Assembly: GCF_037440165.1 (NCBI RefSeq)
Contig: NZ_JBBIUQ010000017.1
Location: forward strand, 6,315 to 70,314
Direction: 5' to 3'
Source of the DNA: Ignavibacterium sp037440165
GTDB lineage: Bacteria > Bacteroidota > Ignavibacteria > Ignavibacteriales > Ignavibacteriaceae
Length of the DNA stretch: 64,000 bases
The number at the start of each line of letters is the position of its first letter. Position 1 is the first letter of the stretch. Below are positions 44,666 to 53,171 of this stretch, piece after piece. Position numbers and translations under genes: made by a program. Below the pieces are notes generated by a model. The model ran no database searches and was not told the DNA's origin. It saw nothing but the letters and a program-made list of their open reading frames with translations.

Positions 44666-45709
44666 ATGAAGTTCATAAAATATTTTTCACTTGTAATTAT
44701 AACACTGATTTTAATTGTTAGTTGTGGTAAAAAAGAAAACAACAATAAAACTCAACCAGCAGAAGCAATTCCTATTGAAGTTACATTAGTTAAGAAAACA
44801 TCAATTGACAGAGAAGTTGAACTTGTTGGGAATTTAGTAGCATGGCGCGAAGCTAATTTAGGAGCTCAGACAACAGCACGAATTCAGAAAATTTATGTTG
44901 ACGCTGGCTCAAGAGTTAAAGAAGGTGATTTACTTTTTGAAATGGATGACACGCAACTCGCACAGGCAAAAATTCAATATCAGGTTGCAAAGGATAATTA
45001 CGATAGATTAAAACCTCTCTACGAAACTGGTTCAATATCTCAATCACAATTTGATCAGGTTAAAGCTGCTTATGAAACTGCGGAAAAAACTTACCAGCTA
45101 CTTTTAACCAATACACAGTTTCGCGCTCCTTTTAGCGGAGTTGTGACAGCAAAAAGATTGAATGATGGTGAAGTATTTCTTTTAGCTCCCGGTGGTGCAG
45201 GTACACCAACCATTGTTTCACTGATGCAAATTAATCCATTGAAGCTGATTCTTAATGTAAGTGAAAATAATCTTAAAGATGTAAAGCTTAATCAAACTGT
45301 TGAAATCAGATCAGACATTTTCCCAAATGAAATCTATAAAGGCAGCATAAGCAGAATAAATCCGGCTGTTAATCCGGCAAGCAGAACTTTTGATGTTGAG
45401 GTAAAGATTCCAAATCCGGATGAAAAACTTAAACCAGGAATGTATGTTCGTGCAAAAATTCTAATCGGAAAAACTGAAGGAATTATTGTTAATCGTTCTG
45501 CTGCACTTAAACAGCTTGGTTCAACTGCTTACTATGGATTTATTGTTAAAGATAATATTGCCAAGAGAGTTGAACTCACTTTAGGAAAAGAGTTTGATTC
45601 ACAAGTTGAAATTACAAGTGGTTTGAATGAAGGTGATTATCTTGTTACACGTGGACAAAGTTTACTGAAAGACGGAAGCAAAGTAGAAATAAAAGCAAAG
45701 ACAGAATAA
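44666..45709 (+). CDS. RND periplasmic adaptor (MFP) lipoprotein
   Basis: 347 residues with a lipobox ending in Cys20 (LIVSC). It shows the membrane-fusion layout: a barrel-sandwich half (VELVGNLVAWREANLGAQTTARIQKIYVDAGSRVKEGDLLFEMD), a coiled hairpin and the matching half (FRAPFSGVVTAKRLNDGEV), then beta-barrel. It links the RND pump to TolC. The gap to the RND gene is 10 bases. Confidence 0.93.
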   Translation: MKFIKYFSLVIITLILIVSCGKKENNNKTQPAEAIPIEVTLVKKTSIDREVELVGNLVAWREANLGAQTTARIQKIYVDAGSRVKEGDLLFEMDDTQLAQAKIQYQVAKDNYDRLKPLYETGSISQSQFDQVKAAYETAEKTYQLLLTNTQFRAPFSGVVTAKRLNDGEVFLLAPGGAGTPTIVSLMQINPLKLILNVSENNLKDVKLNQTVEIRSDIFPNEIYKGSISRINPAVNPASRTFDVEVKIPNPDEKLKPGMYVRAKILIGKTEGIIVNRSAALKQLGSTAYYGFIVKDNIAKRVELTLGKEFDSQVEITSGLNEGDYLVTRGQSLLKDGSKVEIKAKTE

Positions 45710-45719
45710 GGAGTTTACG

Positions 45720-48700
45720 ATGAACTTAGCCGAAATATCCGTACGCAGACCAATAACAACAATAATGCTGTTCATTGCAATTGTGATTATTGGATTTGTT
45801 TCATTCCAGAGATTGCCAATTGATTTATTTCCTGAAATTGAGCCGCCTGTAATCAGCGTTCTTACACAGTATCCGGGTGCAAGTGCTCAGGATGTTGAAT
45901 TAAATATTTCAAAGAAAATTGAAAGCGGACTCAGTTCAATTACAAATCTTAAAAAAATTAGTTCGGTATCTATTGATAACATTTCAGTAGTTCAGCTCGA
46001 GTTTGAATTTGGGACTAATCTTGATGAAGCTTCAAACGATATTCGCTCTGCACTTGAATTCACAAAGAGATTACTTCCTGATGATGCAGAGAATCCAATC
46101 ATATTCAAATTCAGTACTAACATATTCCCTATAATGTTTATCGCTGTTCAAGCTGAAGAAAGTTACATTGGATTAAACAAGTTAGTTGAAACCGAAATTC
46201 TTGATCCGTTAAAACGAGTTCCCGGAGTTGGAACAGTACAAGCTTTCGGCGGACCAATCAGACAGATTCTCGTTCATCTTGATGAACGAAAGCTTGAAGC
46301 ATATAATATTTCTGCAGCACAGATTGCACAAGTTCTTCAGGCAGAAAATCTGAATCTTCCTTCCGGCTCAATCAAAATGGGAGATATGGAATATAACATT
46401 CGTGTTCCTGCTGAGTTTACAAGCGCTAACGAAATGAAAAATCTGGTTGTTGCTCAGCAGAATGGAAAGTTAGTTTATCTTCGTGATGTTGCGGAAGTGT
46501 TGGATAGTTTGAAGGACAGAACAATCAATGTAAGATTGAATGGAGGAAAAGGACTTCAGATTATTGTTCAGAAACAGTCCGGTGCAAACACTGTTCAGGT
46601 AGTGAATGATGTTAAAGCAAAATTAGAACAATTAAAAAAGAATCTTCCTTCTGATGTTAAAATTGACATTATACAGGATTCGTCTGAATTCATTATTCAA
46701 TCAGTAGCAAATCTTACTGAAGCAGTTTTGCTCGGTGCAATATTCGTTGTGTTTGTAATTTTAATTTTCCTTAGACAATGGAGAGCAACAATAATTATTG
46801 TTCTGGTTCTTCCCGTTTCACTGATTGGTGCGTTTATCTATCTTTATTTCACAGGAAACACCATAAACATTATTTCTCTTTCATCACTTTCGATTGCAGT
46901 GGGACTTGTAGTTGACGATGCGATAGTAATTCTGGAAAATATTTCAAGACATGTTGAACAAGGTGCGCGTCCAAGAGAAGCTGCTGTATTTGGCTCAACA
47001 GAAGTTGGATTAGCGGTTGCAGCAGCTACATTTACAATCGTTGCTGTGTTCTTTCCGCTTGTATTCATTTCCGGAATTGCAGGAATACTTTTTAATCAGC
47101 TTGGATTCCTTGTTACAGTAATGATTCTCGTTTCGCTGCTTGCAGCATTAACACTAATTCCAATGATGGCTTCAAAGCTTTTAAAATCAAGAAAAGAAGC
47201 GAAGCCAATTACTAATCCTTTTTTGAAAAAAATTAATTCTTCTCTTGAAAAGTTTTTTGACTCGGTTGATAATTTTTATAAACGAACTTTAGAGTGGGCA
47301 CTTGATCATAAAAAGTCAGTGGTATTTATTGCTTTCGCAATCTTCATTGCATCAATTCTTCTGATACCATTGTTGGGCACTGAGTTCATACCCAGATCAG
47401 ACTCATCACAATTTCAAATCTTTCTGGAAATAGAACCTGGTAAAAGATTAGAAGAAACTCTTGATTATGTTAAAAAAGTTGAAGACATAATTAAAAAAGA
47501 TTTTCCGGAAGTAGTTTTCGTTTCTGTTCGTGCCGGTGTAAATGATGCAGGATTTTCTTCAATCCTGTTTGGACAAAATGAAGGCGCTAACATTGCCGGA
47601 TTTCAGATTCGAACAACGAAATTAAAAGATCGTAAACGAACAGTTTTTGAAATGGCTGATGAACTGAGGAAGAGATTGAAAGCATTTCCCGGAATTAAAA
47701 GCTTTAGTGTAAATACTGCCGGCGCTGGTGCTTTTCTAACCGGTGCAACTGGTGCTCCGATTGAAGTTGATATTATTGGACCTGATCTTGAGGAAACATA
47801 TAAAATCGCAAATCAGTTAAAAGATTATATGACACAACTTGAAGGTACGCGTGATGTTAGAATTGACATCGGAGATCCTCGACCTGAATTGCAGGTTGTT
47901 CTTGACAGAGAAAAACTTGCTCTTTCAGGATTAAATACATCTATTGTAGGAAATACTTTAAGAAATAATTATTTCGGAATTGTTGCAAGCAAGTATCGGG
48001 AACTTGGTGACGAGTACGATATTTTTATCAGCTTGCCGCCAGATAAAAAATCAAGCGTTTCAGAAATAGAAAATCTGCCGATTAAAACTTTGCTCGGTAC
48101 AACAGTTCGTCTTAAAGATGTTGCTAAGATTGTTCAGGAATATTCTCCGCCCACGATAAAAAGAAAAGAGCAAGAAAGAGTTATTGGAGTTCTATCTGAC
48201 ATCAGCGGAAGATCACTCGGTGAAGTTGCTGCTGATATAAGAAATTTTGTTTCGAAGATTGAACTTCCACCAAACACAACTATTGAATTTGCAGGACAGG
48301 TGGAACAGCAATCTGATGCTTTCAAGGATCTCTTTCTTTTGCTAACATTAAGTATAATTCTGGTTTACATGGTTATGGCTGCGCAATTTGAATCTTTGCT
48401 TGATCCGTTTATCATTATGTTCTCAGTTCCATTTGCATTCAGCGGCGTTTTTATTGGATTGTTTGTAACCGGAACAACATTCAGTGTAATTGCATTTTTA
48501 GGAAGCGTAATACTTGTGGGAATTGTAGTAAAGAACGCTATTGTGCTTGTTGACTTTACAAATATTACTAGAGCCAGAGGTGTTGAGCTTCGTGAAGCGA
48601 TAATTTATTCCGGAAGAAACAGATTACGTCCTGTGCTGATGACAACATTTACTACATTGCTCGGCTTGATTCCACTTGCTGTCAGTTCAGGCGATGGCTC

Positions 48701-48836
48701 TGAAGTATGGAGACCGCTTGGTGTTTCAACAATTGGCGGATTGTTTTTCTCAACATTAATTACTCTTGTTTTAGTACCGGTTCTTTACTCGGTATTTGAA
48801 ACAAGATTCAAAAGAAAAAAGAAAGAAAGTGATTAA
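45720..48836 (+). CDS. RND efflux pump inner-membrane subunit (AcrB/MexB type)
   Basis: 1038 residues, normal size, with two sets of membrane helices and periplasmic loops. The proton-relay aspartates are in SIAVGLVVDDAIVILEN, and ISVRRPITTIMLF, LFPEIEPPVI and a second-half GIVVKNAIVLVDF are family features. It exports hydrophobic substrates such as drugs or bile-like compounds with proton uptake. It is the centre of a TetR-TolC-adaptor-RND-PG0541 operon. Confidence 0.95.
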   Translation: MNLAEISVRRPITTIMLFIAIVIIGFVSFQRLPIDLFPEIEPPVISVLTQYPGASAQDVELNISKKIESGLSSITNLKKISSVSIDNISVVQLEFEFGTNLDEASNDIRSALEFTKRLLPDDAENPIIFKFSTNIFPIMFIAVQAEESYIGLNKLVETEILDPLKRVPGVGTVQAFGGPIRQILVHLDERKLEAYNISAAQIAQVLQAENLNLPSGSIKMGDMEYNIRVPAEFTSANEMKNLVVAQQNGKLVYLRDVAEVLDSLKDRTINVRLNGGKGLQIIVQKQSGANTVQVVNDVKAKLEQLKKNLPSDVKIDIIQDSSEFIIQSVANLTEAVLLGAIFVVFVILIFLRQWRATIIIVLVLPVSLIGAFIYLYFTGNTINIISLSSLSIAVGLVVDDAIVILENISRHVEQGARPREAAVFGSTEVGLAVAAATFTIVAVFFPLVFISGIAGILFNQLGFLVTVMILVSLLAALTLIPMMASKLLKSRKEAKPITNPFLKKINSSLEKFFDSVDNFYKRTLEWALDHKKSVVFIAFAIFIASILLIPLLGTEFIPRSDSSQFQIFLEIEPGKRLEETLDYVKKVEDIIKKDFPEVVFVSVRAGVNDAGFSSILFGQNEGANIAGFQIRTTKLKDRKRTVFEMADELRKRLKAFPGIKSFSVNTAGAGAFLTGATGAPIEVDIIGPDLEETYKIANQLKDYMTQLEGTRDVRIDIGDPRPELQVVLDREKLALSGLNTSIVGNTLRNNYFGIVASKYRELGDEYDIFISLPPDKKSSVSEIENLPIKTLLGTTVRLKDVAKIVQEYSPPTIKRKEQERVIGVLSDISGRSLGEVAADIRNFVSKIELPPNTTIEFAGQVEQQSDAFKDLFLLLTLSIILVYMVMAAQFESLLDPFIIMFSVPFAFSGVFIGLFVTGTTFSVIAFLGSVILVGIVVKNAIVLVDFTNITRARGVELREAIIYSGRNRLRPVLMTTFTTLLGLIPLAVSSGDGSEVWRPLGVSTIGGLFFSTLITLVLVPVLYSVFETRFKRKKKESD

Positions 48837-48846
48837 GGAGAAATTT

Positions 48847-49140
48847 ATGAAATCAGTAATGATAGTTTATAATCACGGAATTACAGAAGAAGTAAACGAA
48901 GCTTTGGAAAGATTGGGTATTCGCGGTTATACAAAATTTCTGAATGTACATGGACAAGGAAGTGAAAAAGGCGAACCACATTTAGGAACACACATCTGGC
49001 CAAGTCAGAATGCAGTTGTGATAACTGTTGTAAAAGACGAACTCGTTGATCGGCTTCTTGAAAAAGTTAAAGAGATAAACAAAGAAGCTGAAGAACAAGG
49101 CATTCACGCTTTTGTTTGGAATATAGAAAAGATGGTATAA
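48847..49140 (+). CDS. PG0541-type RND-associated protein, PII-like fold
   Basis: 97 residues beginning MKSVMIVYNHGITEEV. I use ATG 48847, preceded by AAGGAG; the longer frame would overlap the pump gene. The ferredoxin-like beta-alpha-beta pattern (LGIRGYTKFLNVHGQGSEKG, then VVITVVKDELVDRLLEKV) matches the small transporter-associated proteins of the PG0541 family, found after RND pumps in Bacteroidota and PII-like in fold. It probably senses or modulates the pump, perhaps through a bound ligand; not demonstrated. Confidence 0.8.
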   Translation: MKSVMIVYNHGITEEVNEALERLGIRGYTKFLNVHGQGSEKGEPHLGTHIWPSQNAVVITVVKDELVDRLLEKVKEINKEAEEQGIHAFVWNIEKMV

Positions 49141-49162
49141 TTAACTTAGATGAAATGAAAAT

Positions 49163-49214
49163 GCCACAAAGTCTCCAAGGCACTAAGATCCTTGTGTCTT
49201 GGTGTCTTTGCGGC
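49163..49214. repeat. Imperfect inverted repeat between convergent genes
   Basis: GCCACAAAGTCTCCAAGGCA folds imperfectly on a CTTGGTGTCTTTGCGGC end around ATC. It stands 23 bases after the PG0541-type gene stop and before the convergent gene stop at 49288. It is one of the CAAAGACAC-style repeats, a probable bidirectional terminator or REP-like sequence. Confidence 0.6.
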
Positions 49215-49287
49215 TAAATGTTTCACCTCCACGAGTACAAGGAGATATTAATTTCTTTGTAATCTCTTGCAGGTTAACAATCCAAAT

Positions 49288-50196
49288 TTAAAAGACAAAT
49301 GTTAATCCAAACTTAAACTGATCATAAGTCAAAGGAGACTCACTTTTGAAGGGCCAGTTCATTTTATCTTTGCGTAATTCATAAACTCCGTAAGTAAGTG
49401 CATTCTTTAATACAAAACTTACAACAGGACCTGCGTAAGGTGAAGATTCAAAAATTTCATCTATGAATTTATCCAATAATCCCTGAGCAGCAGATTCAAT
49501 TATTGCGCTTCCTGCCCATTTCCAGAAAAGATGCCGCTGGAAGATAATTGCGCTCTCATAAGAAGCATCGAGCATTAAGTTATCAATTACTTTGAAGCTT
49601 ATACCACCAAAACCACTTGTTCCGAAGCGAAAGTTTTCATCATAAAGATTTAGTGTTTCAAGATCAGGGGAAGGATATTTGAAATCAACTCTGCTCCAGT
49701 TTAATGTGTAACCATTAAAAAGAATGATTGAGGAATTTTCTCCGAGCTTGTAACCATATCCACGATTTCTTTCGAAACCAACTCTCCACATCTCTGATTC
49801 AATTTCCAATCCATTCGTTTTGTTACCGGCAAGCTTGTTTGATTCATTAGCAACATAAACATTTCTATAAGTAAGTAATACTAAATCATCTTTGCCAAAC
49901 GCTTGTCGTTCTTTGATGTAACCTAATTTCAACTCAAGGAGATTTGGTTTAACAAAATCACCGATTACATCTTTTCTATCCATTTGTGCGAGACCATAAT
50001 TTAAAGAGATTGCTGGTCTTGATTTTGAAAATCCAAAATCAAAATCATCATCCCAGCTCCGCTTCCAATCCCATTTATCTTCATCTTCCCAACGCCACTT
50101 CCACTCATCGCTGGTTTTTGAAGAATCTTCTTGTGTAAATCCAACTGTTTGATAAACTAAAAGACTGCTGATAATTATTGAATAAATTATTTTCAT
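49288..50196 (-). CDS. Hypothetical secreted beta-rich protein
   Basis: 302 residues with a signal peptide (about 1-21). After it comes a striking Trp/Asp/Lys-rich stretch (residues 27-52, with repeated DEWKWRW-like and DDDFDFGF units), then amphipathic strands ending in a FKFGLTFVF aromatic tail, consistent with an outer-membrane barrel. No family recognised. AAGGAG precedes the ATG. It lies 128 bases downstream of the sigma54 activator on the same strand, but I see no sigma54 promoter before it. Confidence 0.7.
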   Translation of the reverse strand: MKIIYSIIISSLLVYQTVGFTQEDSSKTSDEWKWRWEDEDKWDWKRSWDDDFDFGFSKSRPAISLNYGLAQMDRKDVIGDFVKPNLLELKLGYIKERQAFGKDDLVLLTYRNVYVANESNKLAGNKTNGLEIESEMWRVGFERNRGYGYKLGENSSIILFNGYTLNWSRVDFKYPSPDLETLNLYDENFRFGTSGFGGISFKVIDNLMLDASYESAIIFQRHLFWKWAGSAIIESAAQGLLDKFIDEIFESSPYAGPVVSFVLKNALTYGVYELRKDKMNWPFKSESPLTYDQFKFGLTFVF

Positions 50197-50324
50197 TTTA
50201 TTTCTCCTTAAAAGATTTCGATTGAATTATTTGTTCTGAACAAAAATAAATTCTAATGTTATAAGAATGATTTTAATTATCACAAATTAAATCTGAGAGC
50301 GATGAGTGGTTATTAGAAATGATA

Positions 50325-52784
50325 TCAGGAATTTCTGTTCAGCAAATATTTTATCACTTCATCAAGATAGATATGAAATCGCTGGGGCAGGTTTTTATAT
50401 TTTGAGGAAAAACTTGCTTTAACTTTTTCAAAATCATTCGTATTAAGCTGCTTCAAATCATCATTCAAATTATCAAACCAGATGTTAAACTTTTGTTTTA
50501 CCCTTTTGACTATCTCCATATCATCAATTGAGGCAATTTGCTGAATTGTAACTGCTTCATCAAAATTATTTTCAACAAATAATTTAAATGAATAGCCGCG
50601 GAAGTTTTCAGCAACAACAGTACGATTAATGTTGCCAAGTTCTTTTGCTGTTTCAGAAATTGCAGAGTGAGAAAATTTCTTTTGTCTTAAACTTTCAATT
50701 ATCAAATCTTCAATATTGGTTTTAACTGCACGAGTAATATTCTCGGGCAAATCCTGCAGTTGAATAATATTTCTTTTTTCTGATGAAGCAAAGATTATCG
50801 CTCTTTTAATTACAGACTCAAGTTCTCTTACATTTCCTTTCCATTCATTTTCATTTAATGCTTTAAGGGCTGCAACTGAAATTTTAATATCAGTCCCTGA
50901 GTTTTTTAACAAGTAATCAACTATTACAGCTATATCTTCTTTTCTTTCACGAATAGGTGGAATGAAAATATTTATAACATTTATTCTGTAGAATAAATCT
51001 TCACGGAACTTTTTCTGCTGAACAAGTTCAAACAAGTTTTTATTTGTTGCTGCAATTACTCTTACATTTACTTTTTTGGGAATTGCTGCACCGACTTTTT
51101 CTATATCGCCTGTCTGCAGAACTCTTAAAAGTTTTACCTGAAAGTTTTCAGATGTTTCACCAATTTCATCAAGAAAAATTGTTCCATTATCTGCAACTTC
51201 AAATTTACCCTGCTTGTCTGATACCGCTCCTGTAAATGCGCCTTTGACATGTCCAAATAGCTCGCTCTCCAGCAATGTTTCAGTAAGTGCTGCACAATTT
51301 ACTACAACAAATTTCTCATCAGCGCGACTGCTTAATTTGTGAATTGCATTCGCAACAAGTTCTTTTCCTGTTCCGCTTTCACCAGTAATTAAAATTGTCG
51401 AATCAGTTGGTGCAGCTTTCTTTATCAGATTAACGACTTCATCCATCTGATTGGATTTATATGCAATTCCGAAAAACAGTTTAGCTTCATCAACTTTAAT
51501 TTCTTCTGCTGAGGTTGAGTCTTCTTTATTCTCCTGAAGCTTATTTATTTCCTGCTGGAGTTTTATGATTTCGTTTTTCAGCAAATCAGAAGTCTGTTTG
51601 TCCGATAATTCTGATTTCGATTTTAATACTGACAGCTCTTCTTCTTTTTTCTGCAGAAGAGATTTGAGAACTTCTTTCTCGCTTGCAGTAATATTCAGCT
51701 CTGCTCTGCTTTGATAGTAAAATTGGATTAACTGAATTAAAACAATAGATAGAAAATTCAACAGAAAGAAAGAGGTTTGAAGTTTCTGATAAAAGACCTC
51801 CTGGAATAAAATTATGGAAACGATAAAACCGATGGAAAATAACGCATAAACTTTTATTAACGAGCCATTAAATTTTTCCGTTAGATATATCAGGATCAAA
51901 ATTGAAAGGATGAAAACAACCACAGAAATTTCTGATAAATCATTGCGGTAATATCTTTTGTTCAAAAGATTATCGACTGCAAATGCATGCAAAGCTACGC
52001 CGGGTAATTCACTATCGAATGAAGAGCTGAGTTGAGGTGCAATCTGATTATCAGTTATTCCTATAATTACAATTTTATCCTTAAATGATTTTAATATTTC
52101 ATCATTTTGATTTAGCAGATTAAAAAACTCAAGCATCGAATAACTTTTAATCTTCTCCCACGATGAAACAAAGTTTACTAAAAGCTTTTTATCTTTTGTT
52201 TTAGTTTCAGATAGCTGCACACTGAAAGCTTTTTCAATCTGATTAAAACTTATCAGCTCTGTTGGAATTACAAAATCTCTGCTATCAATAAAGTTTATAT
52301 GTCCTGTTTGAATTTGTTCATTGATAAGTCGGGGAGTTGGCAGACTTAATGAATCAGTGAAATAAACTCCATTCTTCAGGTAAATCTCTCCTGCAACAGA
52401 ACTTAAAACAACATTTCCCGCATTAGATATTTCAGCTTCAAGCAGCTTATCATAAACAGACTGAGAAGTAATTCTTGCAGAAAGAAAAACTTCAAGTCCT
52501 ATTTTTTTAACTCCAAGCGACTTGAGTTTTTTTATCAGCAGTGCATAATAACTTCTTTTAATTGGCCAGGGACCAATTGTTTCAATATCGTTTGATGAAA
52601 TTTTAATGAGTATAATGGAAGAATCCGGAGATTTTTCAGGAAGAATTTTTTTAATTATTGTTTCGGTTGAATGATTGAAAGTTTTATTTATAGAGCTGAA
52701 TGCAAACAGTAAAGTTGAAATTAAGATTAGCGAAATAAATTTTAACCAAAGGAACTTATTTTTTTGTAAAAAGCTTTTAAGCAT
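50325..52784 (-). CDS. Membrane CHASE2 sensor fused to sigma54 activator AAA+ domain
   Basis: 819 residues. A membrane helix (12-30) leads into a CHASE2 sensor (about 35-280, with GPWPIKRSYYALLIKKLKSLGVKKIGLEVFL), three more helices (about 285-302, 312-330, 338-356) and a coiled coil (363-425). The sigma54-activator ATPase follows with Walker A GESGTGKE (468-475), the sigma54-contacting GAFTGA (515-520) and Walker B TIFLDE (535-540). A C-terminal HTH-like segment (about 695-720) may bind DNA, followed by an unrecognised tail. Most enhancer-binding proteins are soluble and phosphorylated; this one seems to receive an extracytoplasmic signal directly. Confidence 0.88.
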   Translation of the reverse strand: MLKSFLQKNKFLWLKFISLILISTLLFAFSSINKTFNHSTETIIKKILPEKSPDSSIILIKISSNDIETIGPWPIKRSYYALLIKKLKSLGVKKIGLEVFLSARITSQSVYDKLLEAEISNAGNVVLSSVAGEIYLKNGVYFTDSLSLPTPRLINEQIQTGHINFIDSRDFVIPTELISFNQIEKAFSVQLSETKTKDKKLLVNFVSSWEKIKSYSMLEFFNLLNQNDEILKSFKDKIVIIGITDNQIAPQLSSSFDSELPGVALHAFAVDNLLNKRYYRNDLSEISVVVFILSILILIYLTEKFNGSLIKVYALFSIGFIVSIILFQEVFYQKLQTSFFLLNFLSIVLIQLIQFYYQSRAELNITASEKEVLKSLLQKKEEELSVLKSKSELSDKQTSDLLKNEIIKLQQEINKLQENKEDSTSAEEIKVDEAKLFFGIAYKSNQMDEVVNLIKKAAPTDSTILITGESGTGKELVANAIHKLSSRADEKFVVVNCAALTETLLESELFGHVKGAFTGAVSDKQGKFEVADNGTIFLDEIGETSENFQVKLLRVLQTGDIEKVGAAIPKKVNVRVIAATNKNLFELVQQKKFREDLFYRINVINIFIPPIRERKEDIAVIVDYLLKNSGTDIKISVAALKALNENEWKGNVRELESVIKRAIIFASSEKRNIIQLQDLPENITRAVKTNIEDLIIESLRQKKFSHSAISETAKELGNINRTVVAENFRGYSFKLFVENNFDEAVTIQQIASIDDMEIVKRVKQKFNIWFDNLNDDLKQLNTNDFEKVKASFSSKYKNLPQRFHIYLDEVIKYLLNRNS

Positions 52785-52865
52785 TAGTAAATTTGTTTCT
52801 AGAATTTATATCGAAATATAAATAAATTGTAACATTAAGCTTTCAACAAACTTTCAGCTAATCAG

Positions 52866-53090
52866 ATGCAGTCAGATAAAAAAGAATTGTATAAAATTTC
52901 AAGATTGAACAAGAACTATCCATATTACAATGAGATAATTGAGCTTCACAAAGAAGCGATAGAAAACGGACAGGATATTTATTTTGATCCCGAAACAGGC
53001 TTTGCAGTTTTGACAGCAGAATTTTTATTAAAAAGAGGTTACTGCTGCGGAAGTGGCTGCAGACATTGCCCTTACGAAGTTAAACAGTAG
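52866..53090 (+). CDS. DUF5522 cysteine-rich small protein
   Basis: 74 residues. NYPYYNEIIELHKEAIENGQDIY and DPETGFAVLTAEFLLKRG precede a C-terminal GYCCGSGCRHCPY with four cysteines, the signature of DUF5522, a widespread small family with a probable metal site. Function is unknown. It begins 81 bases from the divergent sigma54 activator and 81 bases ahead of the BNR protein. Confidence 0.82.
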   Translation: MQSDKKELYKISRLNKNYPYYNEIIELHKEAIENGQDIYFDPETGFAVLTAEFLLKRGYCCGSGCRHCPYEVKQ

Positions 53091-53171
53091 GCGTTTTAAA
53101 TTATTTCCAATAGTTTTTTGTTAATACAAAATAATCTTAATAAATCTTCACAAACTTTCGACGGAGTAGTT

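Noticed and set aside
49288..50324. sigma54 promoter for the gene downstream of the CHASE2 activator
   Set aside because: No GG-N10-GC arrangement with the TGGCAC/TTGC words was found in the intergenic sequence.
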